NCBI GenBank assembly: GCA_028753945.1
Contig: JAPNXP010000006.1
Span: forward strand, 1,798,001-1,862,000
Direction: 5' to 3'
Source of the DNA: Hexactinellida sp. DTS-2022
Taxonomy: Eukaryota > Porifera > Hexactinellida
Length of the DNA stretch: 64,000 nucleotides
In this document: piece after piece, positions 9,807 through 21,875 of the stretch
Layout: each line of letters opens with the position of its first letter
Numbering within the stretch: the first letter of the stretch is position 1
Program-made: the position numbers and the translations under genes
Notes under the pieces: generated by a model
Databases searched by the model: none
Told to the model about the DNA's origin: nothing
Seen by the model: the letters and a program-made list of their open reading frames with translations, nothing else

Positions 9807-10284
9807 TATTTAATTTGGTGAGTATACTTTTTATATGTACTAATTGTTATTTAATACTTCAGATATTAATTCCTTATAATTTCCAAGACAATCAACAATA
9901 CTTTAATTGGACATTTATTAATTGGGATCAAGAGATGACCAATCATAATCATGATGCGACTCATTGGAATGGATTTGAAGACATATTAATAGTGAGAATG
10001 TAGAGATATTTAGTTTCACTATCTTAAACGTTGTTGTAGATTAGTAATTTCACCATTAAATCAACTAAACTAACAGAATAGTTGGGATTTTGGAATAATT
10101 AATTAATTTAGGCATGATTTCTCTTATTGTGAAGATAATTAGCTAATACCCGAAACAAAGGATATTTAGTACTACATTCTTCAGATTTTATAAATTTTAC
10201 ACTTAAAGGACTGACTTTCAGTTTCAATTTAAGAGAAAACGAGCCCTTCGGTCTCGGTCGCTTTGCGACAGATTGGTACTAAGC

Positions 10285-10604
10285 CAGGGTTCCGCAAACT
10301 AGGTTTTTCAGGCCGCATGCGGCCTGAAACAACCTTATGTGTGCCCTGATAGCCCAATGGCTTTCAGGCCACACATAAGGACAGATCCACCCTTCTCATT
10401 AAATAGTATTGTCATTACTTTTATCATAACTGTATAACCTTTTGACTATAATCTTTTGTGCACTTTTTGCATAGTATAGTTATAGTATTCAACAACTTAA
10501 TAGTTTTGTTATAAATTTCGAAAATTTCCGAAATTGTTTGCGGCCTGAGGAAAATTTTGTTAAGATTATGTGGCCTGATATAAATGAAAGTTTGCGGAAC
10601 CCTG
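10285..10604. mobile_element. hAT-type MITE, TACTAAGC target duplication
   Basis: Termini CAGGGTTCCGCAAACT and its complement, with the exact 8-bp duplication TACTAAGC on each side (10277-10284 and 10605-10612). The CAGGG start and 8-bp duplication are classic hAT. The interior contains a GGCCGCATGCGGCC palindrome. The site of insertion is next to a fragment of the dispersed repeat with ACGAGCCCTTCGGTCT (10238-10275). Confidence 0.92.
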
Positions 10605-10689
10605 TACTAAGCAGACATCTTCATATAAATTTGCTCTGTAAACTTTGGTATTTTACTATTTAAAAATTGAGAATTCCTGGGACCAATAA

Positions 10690-11385
10690 TCATTTAATTA
10701 ATACTTTAGACATTATTTCTTAAGATTAATTAGTTAAGATAACTTTGGTATTTAAGATTAGAGAATGTTCTAGATCAGTTAATTAATACTTTAGACATTA
10801 TTTCTTAAGATTAATTAGTTCAGTTAACTTTGGTATTTAAGATTAGAGAATGTTCTAGATCAGTTAATTAATACTTTAGACATTATTTCTTAAGATTAAT
10901 TAGTTCTGATAACTTTGGTATTTAAGATTTGAAAATGTTCTAGATCAGTTAATAAACAAAACTTAGAGATTATTTCTTAAGATTAATTAGTTCTGTTCAC
11001 TTTGGTATTTAAGATTAGAGAATGTTCTAGATCAGTTAATTAATACTTTGGTATTTAAGATTAAAGAATGTTCTAGATCAGTTAATTAATACTTTGGTAT
11101 TTAAGATTAGAGAATGTTCTAGATCAATTAATTAATACTTTAGACATTATTTCTTAAGATTAATTAGTTCTGATAACTTTGGTATTTAAGATTTGAAAAT
11201 GTTCTAGATCAGTTAATAAACAAAACTTAGAGATTATTTCTTAAGATTAATTAGTTCTGTTAACTTTGGTATTAAGATTAGAGAATGTTCTAGAACTTCT
11301 GGTAGTACCAGAATAAAATATTTTATACTTTAGACATTATTTGTTCAAATAAATTAGTTCTGTTAACTTTGGTATACATACAGTA
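10690..11385. repeat. AT-rich tandem repeat, about 86-bp unit, roughly eight copies
   Basis: Tandem copies of a unit containing ctttagacattatttctt, aagattaattagtt, aactttggtatttaag and gaatgttctagatca. Some copies lack the first half (about 11040-11110), so the array mixes full and shortened units. No coding. Confidence 0.9.
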
Positions 11386-11860
11386 ACATGGTTTAAATTT
11401 ATTTCCCATTAGGTCTCCTAAAATACCCTAAAGAAAGGCGTATCATCTAGAAACTCTCAGGACAGAATACATATTACAAAGATGTTACTGAATTCAATCT
11501 CACGAGTCACGATGCATATCTGACTTTTGAAATTCATACAGGAGCTGACGATTTACTAAAATAATAGCCGAGTTGGATCTCAATTGTACAGATTCCATTG
11601 GCAATATATTGAGTTGTATAAATTCCTAGGGTCTCAATTAATTATGCAAAATTATGTATCCAAATAATAACAACCACTATTGTACATTATAGCAGGGTTT
11701 TATTTAAGGTTGAGACCTTGGTGTAACTCAGCGTGGCCTTGGTGTAACTCAACAATCCAGCGGCCGCGGCCAACCGATACACTTGGTGTAACTCAACACT
11801 GCAGAGCTGAGGCCGCGGCCGACCCGAATCGTGGTGTAACTCCAAAAAATCTTGGTACAA
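11386..11860. other. Spacer before the hairpin satellite
   Basis: No recognisable gene. Around 11710-11860 there are three short direct repeats of ttggtgtaactc separated by GCGGCCGCGGCC-type palindromes. An ORF running from 11680 into the first hairpin is a by-product of these repeats. Confidence 0.4.
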
Positions 11861-11883
11861 AATTTACACCAAAATCGGCCTTA

Positions 11884-12010
11884 AAAAATCCAAAATTGCA
11901 GCCTGTGCCGCGGCATGATCCTTTGTTGGTACTATATTTTGATGGTAGTTTATTGATAGTGCCTCCAAAGGAACATGCTGTCGGCACAAGCTGCAATTTT
12001 GGATTTTTTT
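11884..12010. repeat. Hairpin copy 1
   Basis: Inverted arms AATCCAAAATTGCAGCCTGT and complement, extending about 50 bp each around a short loop, then a run of seven T. This is the most diverged left arm of the set (CGGCATGATCC in place of CGACGCATGTTCC). Confidence 0.85.
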
Positions 12011-13148
12011 ATTTCGCCTAGTCATCATCACTATGAAGGTGTTAAATTATTTCAGAAAGGTGTTTCAGTAGGCAACGACACTTAGTAAGTTGGAAGTTTC
12101 CATTTAGCTCACTTCATTTGATAGATATTCAAGTTTCAGTAGAATATAATCTGTGATGACTCAGCATTTTTTAAGTGCGTGTTTGGTATTCACCCAACTC
12201 CAACCAACCCATGCGAATTATTTAATTAACAAAATTGTAAAAATACATTTTTTTGACGATGTCATCAACACCTCAAGGTGTCAAGACTCACTTGTATAGG
12301 TGGTACGTGGCATAGGGACCAATTGATAAATTGAAAGTTTGTTTCTATCTTGTATCATCTCTAAGATTAATGAAATTTAGCTAATTAGTATAAATATTTA
12401 ATTAATAAATTAATATTTTAACACCATTATTATGTACAGCAAAATAAATTAAGTTCTATTATTTGCACTTATTAGTAATTTAAATCGAATTTCACTATCA
12501 TATTTGAATTCAGCGCACTCGATAACCCCAATAATCTAATTGGAACCGTCTCTATAAGTTAAACACAGAGCAAATTAATTAGAATTAAATATGTCATGTA
12601 TCCATTGTGCAAGCATATTCTTGTTGAAGTAAATATAATCACATAATCTGTCGTTGTTGTGAAATATATAATCTTTTTTTTCAATTGGAAAATAGAAGCC
12701 TACTCGATCTCACAAGTTGAATCAATATAAGAATAACGAGTTGAAACAATAGAATTAGATTTAACACTTTCAATAGAACTGAAGTGTTAGTAAACAAAGG
12801 AAACTTGCAACTCAATTATGGCACAAACGAAACCCAATTTAAAAATTCGTGCACTATGAAAAGGTGTAGAATTTAATTCTCTATCGAATGCATATAAATT
12901 AAATATACGCGCACTATTTATTGTACGTTTTCTAATATTAAATAGGTGTAAAATGTGGCCAAATAAATGTGATAAAATATCGTGACCCCAGGTGCACATC
13001 TGTAACCCATGAGACACGTATCCTTAAAATTTGGGCTCTTAGTTAGTAAAACTCTGTTCAGTAGAGCGGCTACGGACTAATAACTAACCAAGGCAGTAAG
13101 ATTAGAACTGGGCCACTATACTATAGTATAGTCGGCACAGTAAAAATA

Positions 13149-13276
13149 AAAAAATCCAAAATTGCAGCCTGTGCCGACGCATGTTCCTTTGGTGGCACTA
13201 TATTTTGATGGTGGTTTATTGATAGTGCCTCCAATGGAACATGCTGTCGGCACAGGCTGCAATTTTGGATTTTTTT
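13149..13276. repeat. Hairpin copy 2
   Basis: Same hairpin as the other units. The arms pair over AATTGCAGCCTGTGCCGAC and again over the ATAGTGCC core next to the loop, followed by an eight-T run. It is preceded at 13104-13145 by one copy of the 62-bp repeat that is tandem at 18060-18309. Confidence 0.88.
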
Positions 13277-14355
13277 TAGCCAAGTCATCATCACTACAAA
13301 GGTGTTAAATTATTTCAGAAAGGTGTTTCAGAAGGCTACGACCCTTAGAGTGGTGGAAGTTTCCATTTTGCTCACTTCGTTCCAAATATATTCAAGTTTC
13401 AGTAGAATATATTAAGTGATGAGTCAGCATTTTTTATGTGCGTGTTGGGTGATCACCCAAAACCAACCGACCCATTTGAATTATATAATTCACAAAAATG
13501 TGAAAACACATTTTTTTACGATGTCATCAACACCTAAAGGTGTCAAGACCCATTTGTAGAGGTGGTACGTGGCATAAGGATCAATTGATAAATTGGAAGT
13601 TTGTCTCTATCTTGTATAATCTCTGAGATTAATCAAATTTGGCTAATTAGTCTAAATATTTAAATTCTTTATTAATAATTTAACACCATTATTATGTACA
13701 GCAAAATAAATTAAGTTCAATTATTTGCAATTATTACTAATTTAAATTTAATTTCACTATATCATATTTGAATTCTGCACACTCGATAACCCCAATAATC
13801 TAATTGGAACCGTCTCTATAAGTTAAACACAGCGAATTTATTACAATTAAATATGTCATTGTGCAAGAATATTCTAAGCAGAAATAAATATAATCACATA
13901 TCTATCGTTGTTATGAAATATATAATCTTAGTTTTCAATTGGAAAATAGAAGCCTACTCGATCTCACAAGTTGAATCAATATAATTATGACAAGTCGAAA
14001 CAATAGAATTAGATTTAACACTTTCAATTGAACTGAAGTGTTAGCAAACAAAGAGATTTCAACCCCCATTTATGGCATGAATTAGCAATTTTAAAAATTT
14101 GAATTTTTTCCCATCAGACGCAGAATTTTAACGTGAATCCAATAGTGAAAAAAATTGAGGCTTTAATATAACATTTTTTGAGTTAAGAACCAGACTAATT
14201 TTGAAAGGTGCTAAAAAATTTTTTAATAAAAAATCATAACCCCAGGTGCACATCTGTAACCCATGAGACACATATCCTGAAATTTGGGCTCTTAGTTAAT
14301 AAAACTCTGTTCAGTAGAGAGGCTACGGACAAATAATAATAATAATAATAATAAT

Positions 14356-14482
14356 AATCCAAAATTGCAGCCTGTGCCGACGCATGCTCCTTTGGTGGCA
14401 CTATATTTTGTTGGTAGTTTATTGATAGTGCCTCCAAAGAAACATGCTGTCGGCGCAAGCTGCAATTTTGGATTTTTTTTTC
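14356..14482. repeat. Hairpin copy 3
   Basis: Same palindrome preceded by an (AAT)n microsatellite (about 14331-14358) and followed by a T run. The microsatellite produces poly-Tyr reading frames on the opposite strand that are not genes. Confidence 0.88.
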
Positions 14483-15559
14483 CGCCAATTCATCATCACT
14501 ATAAAGGTGTTAAATTATTTCAGAAAGGTGTTTCAGAATGCTACGACCCTTAGAGTGGTGGAAGTTTCCATTTAGTTCACTTCATTTTAGAGATATTCAA
14601 GTTTGAGTAGAATATAATAGCTAATGACTCAGCATATTTTATGTAAGTGTTGGGTCATCACCCAACATCAACTAACCTATTTTAAATATCAAATTAGCAA
14701 AATTGTAAAAACACATTTTTTTAACGATGTCATCATCACCTCAAGGTGTCAAGACCCACTTGTAAAGGTGGCACGTGCCATAAGGACCAATTGATAAATT
14801 GAAAGTTTGTTTCTATCTTCTATGATCTCTGAGATTTATGATATTTAATTAATTAGTATAAATAATTATTAATAATATTTATAATTTAACACCAATTTCA
14901 ATGTCAACTTATATTTATTAAGTTTAATTATTTTGTCATAAATAATTAATTAAATAATTTGGCTATCAAATTTCAATTCCGCACACTCGATAACCCCTAA
15001 TAAACAAATTGGGAGCATCTATATAAGTCATATACTGACTTAATTAATTAATATTAATTACGTCAGTATATTAACAGTGCAAGAGTATTCTTGCAGAAGG
15101 AAATATAATCACATAATCTGTCGTTGTTATGGAATGTAGAATCTTAGTTTTCAATTGGAAAATAGAAGCCTACTCGATCTCACAAGTTGAATCAATATAA
15201 TAATAACGAGTTGAAACAATAGAATTAGATTTAACACTTTCAATTGAACTGAAGTGTTAGTAAACAAAGGAAACTTGCAACTCAATTGTGGCACAAACTA
15301 AGTACAATTTGAAAATTCGTGCACTGTGAAAAGGTGTAGAATTTAATTCTCTATCGAATGCATATAAATTTAATTTTCGGGTACTATTTATTGTTCCTGT
15401 TTCAATATTAAACAGGTGCAAAAATGTGTCCAAAAAAATGTAATAAAAAATCGTGACCCCAGGTGCACATCTGTAACCCATGAGACACATATTCTGAAAA
15501 TGTAGGCTCTTAGTTAATAATATGTTCTGTGGAGAGGATACGGAAGGATAATAATAATA

Positions 15560-15776
15560 AAAATCCAAAATTGCAGCTGTGCCGACGCATGTTCCTTTGG
15601 TGGCACTATATTTTGGTGGTGGTTTATTGATAGTGCCTCTGTCAGCACAGCTGCTGCTCAGCACAGCTGCAATTTTGGATTGCAGCTGTGCTGAGCAGCA
15701 GCTGTGCTGACAGAGCACAGCTGCTGAATTTTTGGATTGCTGCTGTCAGCACAGCTGCAATTTTGGATTTTTTTTC
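15560..15776. repeat. Hairpin copy 4, expanded by nested palindromes
   Basis: The right arm is replaced by several back-and-forth copies of CAGCACAGCTGC and its complement between about 15640 and 15765, giving nested hairpins within the hairpin. The copy ends with TTGCAATTTTGGA-like sequence and a T run, like its relatives. Template switching within the palindrome is a likely cause. Confidence 0.88.
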
Positions 15777-16846
15777 GCCATGTCATCATCACTATGAAGG
15801 TGTTAAAATATATCAAAAGGTGTTACAGAAGGCATCGACCCTTAGAGTGGCGGAAGTTTCCATTTAGTTCACTTCATTTTAGAGATATTCAAGTTTGAGT
15901 AGAATATAATAGCTGATGACTCAGCATTTTTTATGTGAGTGTTGGGTCTTCACCCAACTTCAAATAACCCATTTTACATATCGAATTCACAAAATTGAAA
16001 AAATACATTTTTTTGACGATGTCATCATCACCTCAAGGTGTCAAGACTCACTTGTATAGGTGGTACGTGGCATAAGGACCAATTGATAAATTGAAAGTTT
16101 GTTTCTATCTTGTATCATCTCTGAGATTAATGAAATTTAGCTAATTAGTATAAATATTTAATAAATAAATTAATAATTTAACATCATTATTATGTACAGC
16201 AAAATAAATAAAGTTCAATTATTTGCACTTATTATTAATTTAAATCGAATTTCACTATCATATTTGAATTCCACGCACTCGATAACCCCAATAATCTAAT
16301 TGGAACCGTCTCTATAAGTTAAACACAAAGCGAATTAATTAGAATTAAATATGTTATGTATCCATTGTGCAAGAATATTCTAAGCAGAAATAAATATAAT
16401 CACATAATCTGTCGTTGTTATGAAATATATAATCTTAGTTTTCAATTAGAAAATAGAAGCCTACTCGATCTCGCAAGTGGAATCAATATAATTATTACAA
16501 GTTGAAACAATAGTATTAGATTTAACACTTTCAATTGAACTGAAGTGTTAGTAAACAAAGGAAACTTGCAACTCAATTGTGGCACAAATGGAACCCAATT
16601 TAAAAATTCGTGCACTGTGAAAAGGTGTAGAATTAGATTCTCTATCGAATGCATATAAATTTAATATTCTCGCACTATTTATTGTGCTTTTTCTAACATT
16701 AAACAGGTGTAAAAATGTGTCCAAAAAAGTGTTATAAAAAATCGTGACCCCAGGTGCACATCTGTAACCCATGAGACACATATCCTGAAAATTTGGGCTC
16801 TTAGTTAGTAAAACTCTGTTCTGTGGAGTGGCTACGGATAAATAAT

Positions 16847-16972
16847 AAAAATCCAAAATTGCAGTCTGTGCCGACGCATGTTCCTTTGGTGGCACTATAT
16901 TTTGTTGGTGGTTTATTGATAGTGCCTCCAATGGAACATGCTGTCGGCACAGACTGCAATTTTGGATTTTTT
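16847..16972. repeat. Hairpin copy 5
   Basis: Nearly symmetric: the change GCAGTCTGTGCC in the left arm is matched by GGCACAGACTGC in the right arm, so both arms changed together relative to copy 2. Confidence 0.88.
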
Positions 16973-18061
16973 TTCGCAAAGTCATCATCACTATAAAGAT
17001 GTTAAATTATTTTTGAAAGGTGTTTCAGAAGGCCACGACCCTTAGAGTGGTGGAAGTTTCCATTTTGCTCACTTCGTTCCAAATATATTCAAGTTTCAGT
17101 AGAATATAATAAGTGATGAGTCAACATTTTTTATGTGCGTGTTGGGTGATCACCCAACTCCAACCAACCCATGCGAATTATTTAATTCACAAAATTGTAA
17201 AAATACATTTTTTTGACGATGTCATCATCAACTCAAGGTGTCAAGATTTACTTGTATAGGTGGTACGTGCCATAAGGACCAATTGATAAATTTAAAGTTT
17301 GTTTCTATCTTATATCATTTCTGAGATTAATGAAATTTAGATAATTAGTATAAATATTTAATTAATCTGTTTATAATTTAACACCAATATTATGTACATC
17401 AAAATAAATTTAGTTCAATTATTTGCAATAATTATTAATCTAAATTGAATTTCACTATCATATTTGAATTCAGCGCACTCGATAACCCCAATAATCTATT
17501 TGGAACCATCTCTGTACGTTAAACACAGAGCGAATTAATTAGAATTAAATATGTCATGTATCCATTGTTCAAGAATATTCTAATCAGAAATAAATATAAT
17601 CACATAATCTGTCGTTGTTATGGAATGTAGAATCTTAGTTTTCAATTGGAAAATAGAAGCCTACTCGATCTCACAAGTTGAATCAATATAATAATAACGA
17701 TTGAAACAATAGAATTAGATTTAACACTTTCAATTGAACTGAAGTGTTAGTAAACAAAGGAAACTTGCAACTCAATTGTGGCACAAACTAAGTACAATTT
17801 GAAAATTCGTGCACTGTGAAAAGGTGTAGAATTTAATTCTCTATCGAATGCATATAAATTTAATTTTCGGGTACTATTTATTGTTCCTGTTTCAATATTA
17901 AACAGGTGCAAAAATGTGTCCAAAAAAATGTAATAAAAAATCGTGACCCCAGGTGCACATCTGTAACCCATGAGACACCCATCCAAAAAATTTAGGGCTC
18001 TTAGTTAATAAAACTCTGTTCTGTGGAGTGGCTACGGATAAATAATAATAATAATAATAAT

Positions 18062-18309
18062 AATATACCAAAGCACTAAGACCAATACTGGGCCACTATA
18101 CTATAGTATAGTCGGCACAGTAATAACTAACCAAAGCACTAAGACCAATACTGGGCCACTATACTATAGTATAGTCGGCACAGTAATAATATACCAAAGC
18201 ACTAAGATTAGAACTGGGCCACTATACTATAGTATAGTCGGCACAGTAATAACTAACCAAGGCACTGAGATTAGAACTGGGCCACTATACTATAGTATAG
18301 TCGGCACAG
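18062..18309. repeat. 62-bp tandem repeat with ACTATACTATAGTATAGT palindrome, four copies
   Basis: Four copies of a unit containing taccaaagcactaag or a variant, then ctgggccactatac, a perfect 18-bp palindrome and cggcacagtaat. A single copy precedes hairpin copy 2 (13104-13145). It lies immediately before hairpin copy 6. Confidence 0.92.
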
Positions 18310-18428
18310 TAAAAATCCAAAATTGTAGCTGTTCCGACGCATGTTCCTTTGGTGGCACTATATTTTGGTGGTGGTTTATTGATAGTGCCTCCAAAGCAAC
18401 ATGCTGTCTGCACAGCTAGAATTTTGGA
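18310..18428. repeat. Hairpin copy 6, decayed right end
   Basis: The arms still pair around the loop, but the right arm ends early (cagctagaattttgg) and the T run is gone. The rest of the unit runs to about 18765, where the satellite stops. Confidence 0.8.
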
Positions 18429-18929
18429 AATTGTGGAAACACATTTTTTTACGATGTCATCATCACCTCAAGGTGTCAGGAGCCATTTGTAGAGGTGCTA
18501 CATGGCATAAGGATCACTTGATACATTGGAAGTTTGTTTCTATCTTGTATCAACTCTGAGATTTATGATATTTAATTAATTAGTTTTTAATTAGTTTAAA
18601 TAATTTATTAATTTATTAATAATTTAACACCATTATTATGTACAGCAAAATAAATTAAGTTTAATTATTTGCAAAATTAATAATCTAAATTGAATTTCAT
18701 CATAATATTTGAATTCAGCGCACTCGATAACCCCAATAATCTAATTGGAACCCTCTCTATATAGTCCAGCCGCTTACAACATTAATCATGCATTTTTATA
18801 TAGAATTTTCAGACTTTGTAGGTTTGTTCTTTCATGCAAATAGTGTATTTTTGGATATAGTGCCAACTCCAAATTCCAATGTGTCGGCCACAATTGACCA
18901 CTTAAGGGACACATTTTGAAGGTGTAGAA

Positions 18930-19170
18930 CTCATCTAACTTCCTCAAATCAAGTCCAATCCAATTTTTATGCCGATATTCGTAATCAACACTAAATTTGG
19001 CGTCATTTAAGTGGTCACCTGAGACAATTTTCCTTGACGACGCAGGAATGTTGTAGGATTTAACAACATTCCATTCTCAAATTTTATTCGACCACTATCG
19101 AGTGACCCCTTGTTCGACTCCACTCAGCTTCCTGAAGCTTGTTAGACACATGCGGACCCTCTCAAAAGTC
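18930..19170. repeat. Dispersed repeat family, copy 1 of 3
   Basis: Shares blocks such as gatattcgtaatca, ccttgacgacgc, aacattccattctca and atcgagtgacccct with copies at 54930-55200 and 59455-59760, in the same order. No ends were defined and there is no coding. Confidence 0.75.
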
Positions 19171-19319
19171 ATTTGGTGCAATTGTACTGTTCTGACATAC
19201 TATTTGTTCCGGCTGCAAAATGGTTCCGGCCGGTACCAATTTGTCATAAATTGTTCATTTAACAAATTAGTTCCGGGCTAAATTTAGAGTGTTAATCATT
19301 TCTATGGGTTTTTATATTT

Positions 19320-19462
19320 CAGTGGTTCTCAACCTTTAATGCTCCGTGGCCCCCCTACCGAGACCTTCAGTACCCGTGGCCCCCTACCCTTCAATAAAAA
19401 GTCTCGTGGCGAAGGGCTCGTTGCCCCCCAGGGGGGCCATGGGGCCCGGTTGAGAAACGCTG
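19320..19462. mobile_element. Short hAT-type MITE
   Basis: Ends CAGTGGTTCTCAACCT and AGGTTGAGAAACGCTG-like (GGTTGAGAAACGCTG at the right). Flanking octamers TTATATTT and GTCTATTT match at six of eight positions, a decayed target duplication. The interior is C-rich, of the type ccgtggcccccta. Confidence 0.8.
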
Positions 19463-19713
19463 GTCTATTTCATAGCAAATTCGTTCCAGATTAATTTATA
19501 CCAGTAATCACACTTAGACCGTTCCTTATGCAACACTTAAGTAACACTTCAAACCAAGTTTATAAAATAGAAGGCAAATACAAATATATTTTTATCTAAA
19601 TAGGGCTTAGAATCCCGGGAATTCTTTCTAAATCCCAGGTTTCAATACTTCATTTGTTAATAGTTTTCTGTTATACGATATATACGTTATACGTATATAC
19701 GGTATATTCGTAT

Positions 19714-19821
19714 CCCTTCGTTGCCCCAGGTATGTGAATGTCAAACTGAAACTAAATTCAATTTCAATTGAATTGAAATGGAATTTTTCTATTTGTACCT
19801 TTTACCCCAGGCAACGAAGGG
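19714..19821. mobile_element. Small MITE-like inverted repeat
   Basis: Ends CCCTTCGTTGCCCCAGG and CCCCAGGCAACGAAGGG are inverted complements around an AT-rich 70-bp centre. No clear target duplication. Confidence 0.7.
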
Positions 19822-20751
19822 TTTAATTGACCTAACAACAGTTAGAATATTGAATAAGTATCAAAATCTCAATTGTAAGATCACTCAACCGTTACCCGCT
19901 CTCGTTTATTCATCAAAATATGGCTCATTATTAGTTGTTTCAACTTAACAACAAACAGTGGCGGCGCCAGGGGGGGCCATGGCCCCCTCTTTTGAGGCTG
20001 GCCCCCCCCTAGAATAACAATGTTGTACACAGTCATGTGCTCCGTTACTAAATCTTCCGTTTACTCCGTTACCGTTACTTTATATCTCCCGTTACCGTTA
20101 CTTTATTTCTTCCGTTCCCGTTACTCCGTTACTTTTGTTAACTTTCAACGGGTATTATAAGTATCTAACTCTGACAAATATTACTAACTATGTAATAATT
20201 TGTTTAGTGAGGAGTAAGGCCGCTACGCAGCCGTTACCTTGAGGTGCGTAGCACCGATCTGTTGCAAAGCGACCGAGCCGAAGGGCTCGTTAATTAGTAG
20301 AATATTAATATTTCGGAGTTCCACTACATAAAGGTTATAAAAATTCCCGGCTAGATCCCGGTAAATTTAGGTGTTCCCGGCAATAACAGGGATCCCTGCA
20401 AAATAACCAAATCCCGGCAAAACCTGGAATTAACCGGGATTCCCGGTCGATCCCTACCTGTGGGGATTCCCATAGGATATCGAATATGGTTTCATTTGGT
20501 CATCCTTAATTAATATAGGCTTTACTATTGATACGAATCTGCTTTAGTAATTAAATTCGTTTTTATGTGTATATTATACTCAATGGGAATTCCTATGGGG
20601 ATTCTCACAGGATTCCTATGGGAATGGGATGGGAAATTCCATTCCCACGGCAACCGTGGGCTAATAATGCTGTTACCAGATAATTATGGCTTTATCAGTG
20701 TGTAAATACATAATTAATATATTATCCTAAAATCTACAATACAGTAGAAAC
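19822..20751. other. Repeat-rich spacer
   Basis: Contains a hAT-like left end (CAGTGGCGGCGCCAGGGGG, about 19958) without a partner, a run of ccgttacc/cgttact repeats (20042-20145), a short dispersed repeat (20213-20292), and repeated tcccggcaa and gggaattcc phrases (20340-20645). No gene. Confidence 0.5.
20213..20292. repeat. Short dispersed repeat ending CCGAAGGGCTCGTT
   Basis: Block gtgaggagtaaggccgc, then gttaccttgaggtgcgtagc, gatctgttgcaaagcgaccg and a small hairpin-like end. A longer matching copy is at 34257-34360, and the last 20-40 bases recur at 2058 and 10238. It could be a SINE or Helitron terminus; I could not find tRNA-type internal promoter boxes. Confidence 0.65.
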
Positions 20752-20914
20752 TCGTTTGTACGAACACCAGTGGACCGTTGAAATATGTTCTCCTTATCGG
20801 GTATTCGTTTCAACTAATATCATTTATATTGAAAGTTCTTGAATGAGACTGAAATAGTGTCTTTAGTAACCTGAATCTCGTATTAACCGTGTTCGTACGT
20901 ACGAGGTTCTATTG
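20752..20914. mobile_element. Tc1/mariner (Tigger-like) MITE
   Basis: Ends CAGTAGAAACTCGTTTGTAC and its approximate complement, with TA on each side. It belongs to the same family as 26917-27084, sharing the phrases gtacgaacacc and tattaacc. Confidence 0.8.
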
Positions 20915-21063
20915 TAGTTAAAAATGAAGTTTGGTAGAAAAAAAAATGATACGGGCTGTGGATCTCAAACATGCTTGCCATGAACAGTAGTAGCCTTGAT
21001 AAGCAGAAAATTTATTCGTTATTTCCCTTTATTCAATCCCTTACATAGCTATTTTTAAGAGCT

Positions 21064-21672
21064 ATGTTATACAATTTTCAACTTAAACTAGTGATCCTAT
21101 TTATTATTTTCCACAATAATGCTTGCGATTTTGCCTGTGTCACAGACTCCGACTGTTTTCATGAATTGGATCCTAACACAAGTCTAGTTAGATGTGAGAG
21201 CTCTACACAGATTTGTAACTGTACGGAGTGTTTAGAGAAAACAGATGACGGATTATGCTTGTTGAATCCATGTTTTACAATTCTCAATAGTACTTGCTTA
21301 CCTCTTGACCGAAGATCTAGAGCTGTGACTATAGTCCTAGCAATTTTTTTCACATCTTTAGGAGCAGCTAATTTTTACATTTCGCATTGGCTTTTGGGTG
21401 GTTTACAGCTGGTCATTAGTTTGTTTACTTGGGGACCTGTAATATTTTTTACAGCATGGGATCTAGGATTGTTTACTATTTTGGAAAAGAAAATAATAAA
21501 ATGTTCGATGAAAACTCGTCAAAGAGCAGTAATTTGTTCCTTTACGAACTCTGTCATTTTCCTAGTACTCGTTATCGTACTTGGTGTCACTATTGTAATT
21601 TGGTGGTTTGTAGATGTGATAACATTTATTACGGACGGGAGGATGGATGGAAGAGGATGCGCTCTCATGTGA
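21064..21672 (+). CDS. Cysteine-rich TM2-domain membrane protein
   Basis: A 202-codon single-exon gene. Residues 1-20 form a hydrophobic signal peptide. Residues 21-79 form an ectodomain with ten cysteines, including a CNCTEC cluster. Residues about 87-190 are strongly hydrophobic with a TM2-like pattern: LAIFFTSLGAANFY, then a second membrane hairpin ending WWFVDVITFITDGRMDGRG, which matches the WW.VD...G.....G consensus of TM2 domains. The predicted topology is secreted ectodomain plus about four hydrophobic segments. The start is the first ATG before the signal peptide. The family is known from invertebrates, but I know no function for it. No neighbouring host gene suggests a role. The absence of introns is unusual if it is an old host gene. 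Confidence 0.75.
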   Translation: MLYNFQLKLVILFIIFHNNACDFACVTDSDCFHELDPNTSLVRCESSTQICNCTECLEKTDDGLCLLNPCFTILNSTCLPLDRRSRAVTIVLAIFFTSLGAANFYISHWLLGGLQLVISLFTWGPVIFFTAWDLGLFTILEKKIIKCSMKTRQRAVICSFTNSVIFLVLVIVLGVTIVIWWFVDVITFITDGRMDGRGCALM

Positions 21673-21875
21673 ACTTTAAATTATTTAATAATTTATTTAA
21701 TTCCTTGTTGCTTTGGTATTGGCTTGAAATATTATAATATATTAAATTTTATATAAATTATGATTTCATTGATAGGAAGGGAATCTCTAACGGGGGAATC
21801 TAGAACGATAGCAATTAGTTAATTTGTAGTTTGTCGTGTCGTTGCTAATAATGGTAATATGACGTGACCAACATG

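Larger units (their letters stand above)
11861..18765. repeat. Hairpin-bearing satellite, about 1.2-kb unit, six copies
   Basis: Six units start at about 11884, 13149, 14356, 15560, 16847 and 18310, a spacing near 1.2 kb where not expanded. Each begins with a long hairpin and continues with shared single-copy-like DNA. Recurring blocks include ggtgttaaattatttcag, tgatgactcagcattttt, actcgataaccccaataatc, aacaatagaattagattt and accccaggtgcacatctg. The last unit is truncated. Reading frames that look conserved between units are not supported as genes: they run through hairpins and AAT microsatellites. An inverted fragment of the unit is at 52905-53060, and the hairpin core occurs alone at 35395-35650. 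Confidence 0.92.

Noticed and set aside
14234..18000. Conserved minus-strand frames of 62-153 codons in each satellite unit
   Set aside because: They pass through hairpins and (AAT)n microsatellites and end at different points; the conservation is that of the tandem repeat.
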